From Nematostella vectensis (lineage: Eukaryota; Cnidaria; Anthozoa; Actiniaria; Edwardsiidae): DNA of 64,000 nucleotides. A program made the translations under genes and the position numbers. The DNA lies in NCBI RefSeq assembly GCF_932526225.1, contig NC_064047.1, positions 310,001 through 374,000 of the forward strand, in the 5' to 3' direction. How positions within the stretch are numbered: position 1 is the first letter of the stretch; the number at the start of each line of letters is the position of its first letter. Under the pieces are notes generated by a model. It saw nothing but the letters and a program-made list of their open reading frames with translations. It ran no database searches and was not told the origin of the DNA. Positions 58,064-64,000 of the stretch are shown here, one piece after another.

Positions 58064-58712
58064 ATGCCATCCTTCGGGCAGATGGTTATAGGTCCTCCTG
58101 GGTCAGGAAAGAGTACTTATTGCGCCGGAATGCTCGAATTCTTGACTGGACTAGGGAGAAAAGTCGCAGTGATTAATCTAGACCCTGCGAACGATCAACT
58201 TCCATACAAATGCGCCGTGGACATTTCTTCGCTGATTTCGCTCTCGGATGTTATGGATAATCTCAAGCTTGGTCCTAATGGAGGTCTGATATTTTGCATG
58301 GAATATTTGGAAAAGAATCTAGACTGGCTAGAAAATCAGCTGAAGGCTTTAGAAGGCCATTACTTTGTGTTCGACTGCCCGGGACAGGTGGAACTCTACA
58401 CGCACCATGCGTCTGTGCGAAACATCGTCAAACAACTCGAGAAGTGGGACTCGAGAGTATGTGATTTATTAGTCTGTCAGTTCGTTCATCTGTCTGTCCA
58501 TCCATTTATCTGTCTGTCTGTCCGTCTCTTCATCTCTCTGTCTGTCCGTCTGTTTATCAGTCGGTCTGTCCATCTATTTATTTATCTGTCTGTTCATCCG
58601 TCTGTCTATTTATTAGTCTGTCCCACCATCCGTCCATTTATCTGTCTGTTTGTCCGTCTGTTCAACTGTCTGTTTGTCCGTCCGTTCATCTGTCTGTCTG
58701 TCCATCCGTTCA

Positions 58713-58785
<73 letters not shown>

Positions 58786-61700
58786 TTATAAGTCTGTCCG
58801 CCCATCCATCCATTCATCTGTTTGTCTGTCCTTGCATCTGCCTCACAGAAATGTATACTATCGACATCTATTGTTCCTCTTTAAGCTTGTTGCTGTTCAT
58901 CTTGTTGACTCACATTACTGCAGTGACCCTGGAAAGTTCATCTCTGTTCTACTGACGTCACTTTGCACAATGATCCAAGTTGAACTACCTCATATTAATG
59001 TTCTGTCAAAAATTGATCTGATTGAGAATTACGGGAAGCTAGGTAAATATGCACTAAATATGTTTTAAACATGCTAAACATTACCAAACCTTCTCTGGAG
59101 GTGCATTATATCAACAGCATGCAGATGTGTCCATTCTAAATATTAGCAAACATCCTTAAGCAGGCGCGGCGGGAGGGGAAGGGGGGTTGCCAGGCCCCCC
59201 CACTTTTGGAAGTGGTTTACTACAGTATATCAACAGCATGAAGATGTGTTTATGTTTTTTAATCCTGACTGTGACGCTGTGAGTTGGGAAAGGGAAGGGG
59301 GGGGTCTGCTTTGAAGCTTTTTGTGCTGTGCTTTGTCTATACAGTACAATAACCAGTTCCGTAGCAGTCCTAGTTCCGTATCACTCAGCACTTGTTTTTT
59401 TTTTCTTTTTGCCTCAAATATTGTAGATTTGAACAATCCAAAACAACCTAAATGATACAAAACTATTATTCTTTCCTGAGATATCAATCCAGCCTATTTC
59501 ATCCACTGGTTTGTTTGGAAAGTACCGTTATTTCGAAGCAATTTTCATAATGGTTGCTTAAATGGGCGGCGTTTACTGCACAGTTAACTGACGTGTATCT
59601 TGAGAGTCAGATGAAAACAATATCTACTTTAACAAAAATGTCCTAATTTTTATACGAATGCTTAGAAGAAAGTAAGTCTGTTAATGCGTGTTTTTTTTTC
59701 TGGTTTAATGCAATTTTTCAATTTACATTGCTTTTAGTTTTTCATGCTCCCCGGAGGTCATGGGAATACAGTAGTTCTGTATCACCCTGCGCCCATAATG
59801 TGTTTTTGGTTTGACTGCAGATATAAAGTCGCAAAAAGGATTGACAACCTCCTTGATATTACTTAGCGCTCGATAAAATATTATTATTTACTATTTATTA
59901 AAATAATTATTGAAACTATGATTGATATATCATCCTAGGATGATTAAATAAAACACCCAAGATTAACTATAGTCAAATCATTAGCTGGCTAACTTAAAAA
60001 GGGATGTGGGATTGTTATTGCAGAACTCTTAACAAAATGACATTAATGCGTTGGCAGCCGTAGCATCCACATTTTGTTCTTGTAAATAAAAACAGCTTTT
60101 TTAGCACTCATGCATTAAAATCAACAAAATAAATCACCAAAACCTGTGTGGGTTGTGGCATTTATTTTGGAATAATTATATCAGACCGTTTTGTTTCTTG
60201 CAATATGGATTTGTTAGCAACACATGAGCGAAAGCCCATTGACGATTTAGGTTTGTTAACCTGCTGCATTGCAAAGTTAAAACCATTTGTATACATTAAT
60301 TACTAGAGCAAAAGGGAAGGGATGTGATATGTTATTCAGTAAATATATTTTATTGATTCTCAAATGAAAAAACTCGTACGTGATACGGAACTATACCCGC
60401 TGCTACGGAACTACTCCCACTTCTGTATGTGTGAACAGAAAATACCATATAAATCAATAAGATTTGAAAATGTGTAGTCTTTTCTGTAAATTTGTAGTCG
60501 TCTTAGAAAAAATGATGAGCATTGGGCCCTCTGTAAAAAAGATAGAGCAATTTTAATATGAAGTGATACAGAACTGGTTATCTGACTGTATACTGTATTG
60601 TCTAAAATCTTCACTACGCATACAGCACATGCAATTGGAATTTAATAATATGGTTTTTGGAATTTAATAATATGGTTTTTGGAATTTAATAATATGGTTT
60701 TTGGAATTTAATAATATGGTTTTTGGAATTCAATAATATGGTTTTTGGAATTTAATAATATGGTTTTTGGAATTTAATAATATGGTTTTTGGCATTTAAT
60801 AATATGGTTTTTGGCATTTAATAATATGGTTTTTGGCAGTGCAAGATGAAGCGTATTTATTAATCATGACAATTTTGGGTTTTAGCATTTGGTCTGGATT
60901 ACTACACTGAAGTGTTAGATCTGCAGTTCTTGGTTGAGCACCTCAATGACAGTCCATTTGGTAGCAAATATAAGAAGCTAAACAAGGCACTGGGGAGCCT
61001 GGTGGAAGATTATGGATTGGTGTCTTTCCTAACTCTTAATGTTCAGGTATGTGGATAAAAGTATCAAATTAGAAATGATAAACAATGATACACATATTAA
61101 TCAATGACTATTACTTTAAATGATTGATAACAAAGATGATGAGTAATAAAATATTAGCAATGAGTATAATCATAACGTATTCATCAGTTCATTAATCAGT
61201 TTATTTTCATTGTTGAATTGTTATTTTTGTTATTTATTTATTTGTTTATTTGTTTATTTATTCATTTATTTATTCATTTTGTTAATTAATTTATTTATTG
61301 TCTGTTCTATTTTATATTGTTTGATGTTCTTAGGATAGAGAGAGCATGTTTGGGGTTGTAAAAGCAGTGGATAAGGCAAATGGATATGTGTTTGGTGCCA
61401 AATATCAGGAAACAAACTTCTCTGCTCTCCTGTCTTCGGCTGTTGGGGCAGACTTTGAGTTCTTCAAATATCCTTTAATACCTGCCTAATTTCTTTATCC
61501 ATTTTGAAGATGATTGATAAAGCACCATGAAATGTGCAGTATTTAGTAGCATCTCTTTGGTAGAGACTTTGCATTGAATGCTTCATTTTTCCCCTGCCTA
61601 CAGATGACCAAGTCTTCCTTTCTGGATTAAGGCAGTTGCATGACAAAACGCATTTGTCATCATGTCAGCATGTCTCATAATGTCAATATGCTATAGAATG

Positions 61701-63568
61701 CTTCTGTGGGGGTTGCAGTCTTTATATGTATGGGGTGGGGGCATAAGCATCCATAACTGTCTAAGCAGTCATTTTAGTCTTTATATGGGTCAAAAGCAGT
61801 CATTTTAGTCTTTATATGGGTCAAAAGCAGTCATTTTTAGTCTTTATATGGGTCAAAAGCAGTGATTTTAGTCTTTATATGGGTCAAAAGCAGTGATTTT
61901 AGTCTTTATATGGGTCAAAAGCAGTCATTTTTAGTCTTTATATGGGTCAAAAGCAGTCATTTTTAGTCTTTATATGGGTCAAAAGCAGTGATTTTAGTCT
62001 TTATATGGGTCAAAAGCAGTCATTTTAGTCTTTATATGGGTCAAAAGCAGTGATTTTAGTCTTTATATGGGTCAAAAGCAGTCATTTTAGTCTTTATATG
62101 GGTCAAAAGCAGTCATTTTTAGTCTTTATATGGGTCAAAAGCAGTCATTTTTAGTCTTTATATGGGTCAAAAGCAGTCATTTTTAGTCTTTATATGGGTC
62201 AAAAGCAGTGATTTTAGTCTTTATATGGGTCAAAAGCAGTCATTTTAGTCTTTATATGGGTCAAAAGCAGTCATTTTAGTCTTTATATGGGTCAAAAGCA
62301 GTCATTTTAGTCTTTATATGGGTCAAAAGCAGTCATTTTTAGTCTTTATATGGGTCAAAAGCAGTGATTTTAGTCTTTATATGGGTCAAAAGCAGTCATG
62401 TTAGTCTTTATATGGGTCAAAAGCAGTCATTTTAGTCTTTATATGGGTCAAAAGCAGTCATTTTAGTCTTTATATGGGTCAAAAGCAGTCATTTTAGTCT
62501 TTATATGGGTCAAAAGCAGTCATTTTAGTCTTTATATGGGTCAAAAGCAGTCATTTTTAGTCTTTATATGGGTCAAAAGCAGTGATTTTAGTCTTTATAT
62601 GGGTCAAAAGCAGTCATTTTAGTCTTTATATGGGTCAAAAGCAGTCATTTTAGTCTTTATATGGGTCAAAAGCAGTCATTTTAGTCTTTATATGGGTCAA
62701 AAGCAGTCATTTTAGTCTTTATATGGGTCAAAAGCAGTAATTTTAGTCTTTATATGGGTCAAAAGCAGTCATTTTAGTCTTTATATGGGTCAAAAGCAGT
62801 GATTTTAGTCTTTATATGGGTCAAAAGCAGTCATTTTTAGTCTTTATATGGGTCAAAAGCAGTGATTTTAGTCTTTATATGGGTCAAAAGCAATCATTTT
62901 AGTCTTTATATGGGTCAAAAGCAGTCATTTTAGTCTTTATATGGGTCAAAAGCAGTCATTTTAGTCTTTATATGGGTCAAAAGCAGTCATTTTAGTCTTT
63001 ATATGGGTCAAAAGCAGTAATTTTAGTCTTTATATGGGTCAAAAGCAGTAATTTTAGTCTTTATATGGGTCAAAAGCAGTCATTTTAGTCTTTATATGGG
63101 TCAAAAGCAGTCATTTTAGTCTTTATATGGGTCAAAAGCAGTCATTTTAGTCTTTCTGTGAGGCTTAAGCAGTCTTTATATTGTGTTCTGAGAGGGAGGC
63201 ATTGTTGCATACTCACTTTTAGCCTTTATATGGGTCATAAGCAGTCAATTTTAATCTTTATATGGGGCATAAGCAGTCATTTTTAGTCTTTATATGGGTC
63301 ATAAGCAGTCATTTTTTAGTCTTTATATGGGTCATAAGCAGTCATTTTAGTCTTTATATGGGTAAAAAGCAGTCATTTTTAGTCTTTATATGGGTCAAAA
63401 GCAATTATTTTAGTCTTTATATGGGTCATAAGCAGTCATTTTAGTCTTTATATGGGGCATAAGCAGTCATTTTAATAAATATAAATAAATTTTCCCCTAA
63501 CTGTGATCAGAACAGCAAGTGTCCAGGAGCAATATGTGGGTAGCAGTAGAGGTGAGGCCGATTCCTAA
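58064..63568 (+). CDS. GPN2: GPN-loop GTPase 2, five exons, 299 aa
   Basis: Exons: 58064-58456, 58886-59042, 60886-61046, 61334-61467, 63514-63568; total 900 bases with stop TAA 63566-63568. GPN GTPases help assemble and import RNA polymerase II, acting in the cytoplasm with GPN1/GPN3-type partners. Seen: P-loop GPPGSGKS (residues 10-17), NLDPAND (38-44), the family-defining GPN (70-72), DCPGQVEL (104-111), and guanine-binding VLSKIDL in exon 2. Exon 3 has [11 protein letters not shown], exon 4 [15 protein letters not shown], and exon 5 VQEQYVGSS, matching the usual GPN2 C-terminus. Length is near the ~310 aa of vertebrate GPN2. Introns 1-3 are GT-AG. Intron 4 lacks a GT donor and starts ATATCCTTT. 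If it ends at CAG 63510 instead of AAC 63513, one threonine is added. The start is the ATG giving the family's N-terminal FGQMVIG. Confidence 0.96.
58470..58855. repeat. TGTC microsatellite in GPN2 intron 1
   Basis: A (tgtc)n tract, nearly pure from about 58708 to 58790 and interrupted elsewhere by catc and ttta words, takes up almost the whole 429-base intron. The long open frames across it are artefacts of the repeat. Confidence 0.95.
59043..60885. other. GPN2 intron 2, with convergent AGTTCYGTAKCA motifs and a 22-bp minisatellite
   Basis: Non-coding intron. A 13-base motif, agttcygtakcac, occurs three times forward (59355, 59372, 59773) and three times inverted (60380-60392, 60400-60412, 60563-60575), as if marking the two subterminal ends of a ~1.2-kb element. 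A word near tatatcaacagcatg is duplicated at about 59107 and 59226. G-rich tracts lie near 59168-59190. Confidence 0.6.
60637..60838. repeat. 22-bp minisatellite, about 9 copies
   Basis: The unit ggaatttaataatatggttt tt repeats nine times close to the 3' end of GPN2 intron 2, ending about 50 bases before the exon 3 acceptor. The last copies change ggaa to ggca. Confidence 0.93.
61468..63513 (+). other. Candidate U12-type AT-AC intron (GPN2 intron 4)
   Basis: The donor is ATATCCTTT, the U12 AT-AC consensus. The 3' end has a branch-site-like tttcccctaac (about 63491-63501) 10-13 bases before either CAG (63510) or AAC (63513). No GT donor near 61467 would keep the frame and the family sequence. 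Joining 61467 to 63514 gives [12 protein letters not shown], in the right phase. Confidence 0.75.
61761..63475. repeat. 31/32-bp minisatellite in GPN2 intron 4, about 50 copies
   Basis: The unit is agtctttatatgggtcaaaa gcagtcatttt, with a 32-base form (extra T) and substitutions at one site (cagTCAT, cagTGAT, cagTAAT). A break at about 63150-63225 separates the main block from a final block where tcaaaag becomes tcataag. It fills most of the intron. Confidence 0.96.
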
Positions 63569-63635
63569 CAAGACCCGACATTTAGGCAAGACATGTAGCA
63601 AAATTTACCAAATTTATAAGATGAGCTACTGTAAG

Positions 63636-64000
63636 TCAAGGTTTTTTATAAGAAAATAGTTCATAGTCATCGCTGTAACGGTTAACAAGAGCTTGAATCA
63701 GAGACTGTGGGATCTGAGTTAACAGCTCTGTGGCGCTTGGTGAATTTTGCGCATGCTCTATGTATGTCCGCTGTTTATGCGGGAACTTCACTTTGCTGTC
63801 AAGGTTCATCCGTATTAGTACTTCCTTGGTCTCTTCACGGAGATTTTCAAAAGTGCCGATAAAATTGTACTTGACCACGCAAGGCTGGCAGAGGAGATGT
63901 TGGGGCATGAAGTGCTCATCCATTGTGATAGGGTTCATTGTTTGCAAATACAGAAAAAACTCCACAAAGGTTGCAGTGTTATTGCCATGCACCAGCTGTT
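63636..64000 (-). CDS. Carbohydrate sulfotransferase, C-terminal part (CHST8-14 type)
   Basis: The last ~121 codons of a gene that starts beyond the window edge; stop TGA at 63636-63638. Seen: TFVEFFLYLQ, then DEHFMPQHLLCQPCVVKYNF and IGTFENLREE, and the ending YSDDYELFSY. These are conserved C-terminal words of the HNK-1/chondroitin/dermatan sulfotransferase family (Sulfotransfer_2), Golgi type II membrane enzymes moving sulfate from PAPS to sugars. The PAPS-binding loops and signal anchor would be upstream, outside the window, so substrate and paralogue cannot be given. It is convergent with GPN2; the two stop codons are only 67 bases apart, so their 3' UTRs must overlap. Confidence 0.87.
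   Translation of the reverse strand, partial: QLVHGNNTATFVEFFLYLQTMNPITMDEHFMPQHLLCQPCVVKYNFIGTFENLREETKEVLIRMNLDSKVKFPHKQRTYIEHAQNSPSATELLTQIPQSLIQALVNRYSDDYELFSYKKP

Noticed and set aside
58613-58955. Open frames of repeating VCLS or DRQT words
   Set aside because: They are translations of the TGTC microsatellite in GPN2 intron 1.
61761-63475. CRISPR-like regular repeat
   Set aside because: Units follow each other directly with no unique spacers, and the array lies in an intron of an animal gene.

Overview
The window looks like nuclear DNA of an animal, most likely an early-branching one such as a cnidarian (anthozoan). The evidence is intron-containing genes with GT-AG splicing, a GPN2 orthologue, a DUF21-CBS transporter gene of the type best known from plants, a Mag/SURL-type LTR retrotransposon primed by tRNA-Leu, and MITE-like elements. 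The species is an inference; no marker fixes it.

Layout. 1-29680 is one AT-rich satellite (S1), about 48 units of roughly 545 or 670 bp. Each unit carries a tRNA-like module (perfect B box, degenerate A box) followed by a T-run. 29664-35577 is a sharply different GC-rich island: a virus-like mobile element remnant. Its rightward genes are a truncated C-terminus, an A32/FtsK-type packaging ATPase, a 198-aa protein, three small membrane proteins (one frameshifted) and a DDE integrase. These converge on a decayed leftward gene with a possible polymerase remnant, an SF1 helicase and an HNH nuclease. 35578-42744 is a second satellite (S2, about 2.16-kb units), and 42745-43415 is a diverged, older-looking S1 copy. 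43580-45330 holds minisatellites and MITE-like elements.

Host genes. 45420-57687 (minus) is a ten-exon DUF21-CBS transporter gene; joining the exons gives an uninterrupted 449-aa reading frame. An intact Ty3/Gypsy element with 5-bp target duplications (50069-54578) lies in one intron in the sense direction. 58064-63568 (plus) is a five-exon GPN2 gene (299 aa), divergent from the transporter over a short shared promoter. Its last intron has the signature of a U12-type AT-AC intron and is packed with a 31-bp minisatellite. 63636-64000 (minus) is the C-terminal part of a carbohydrate sulfotransferase, convergent with GPN2.

Most notable. (i) The virus-like GC island, with an unusual helicase-HNH gene and a run of small uncharacterised membrane proteins. 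(ii) Tandem repeats in the transporter gene that grew out of its own exon-intron boundaries; the acceptor-derived copies have lost the splice AG. (iii) A candidate U12 AT-AC intron in GPN2. (iv) A satellite whose every unit carries a Pol III-like module.
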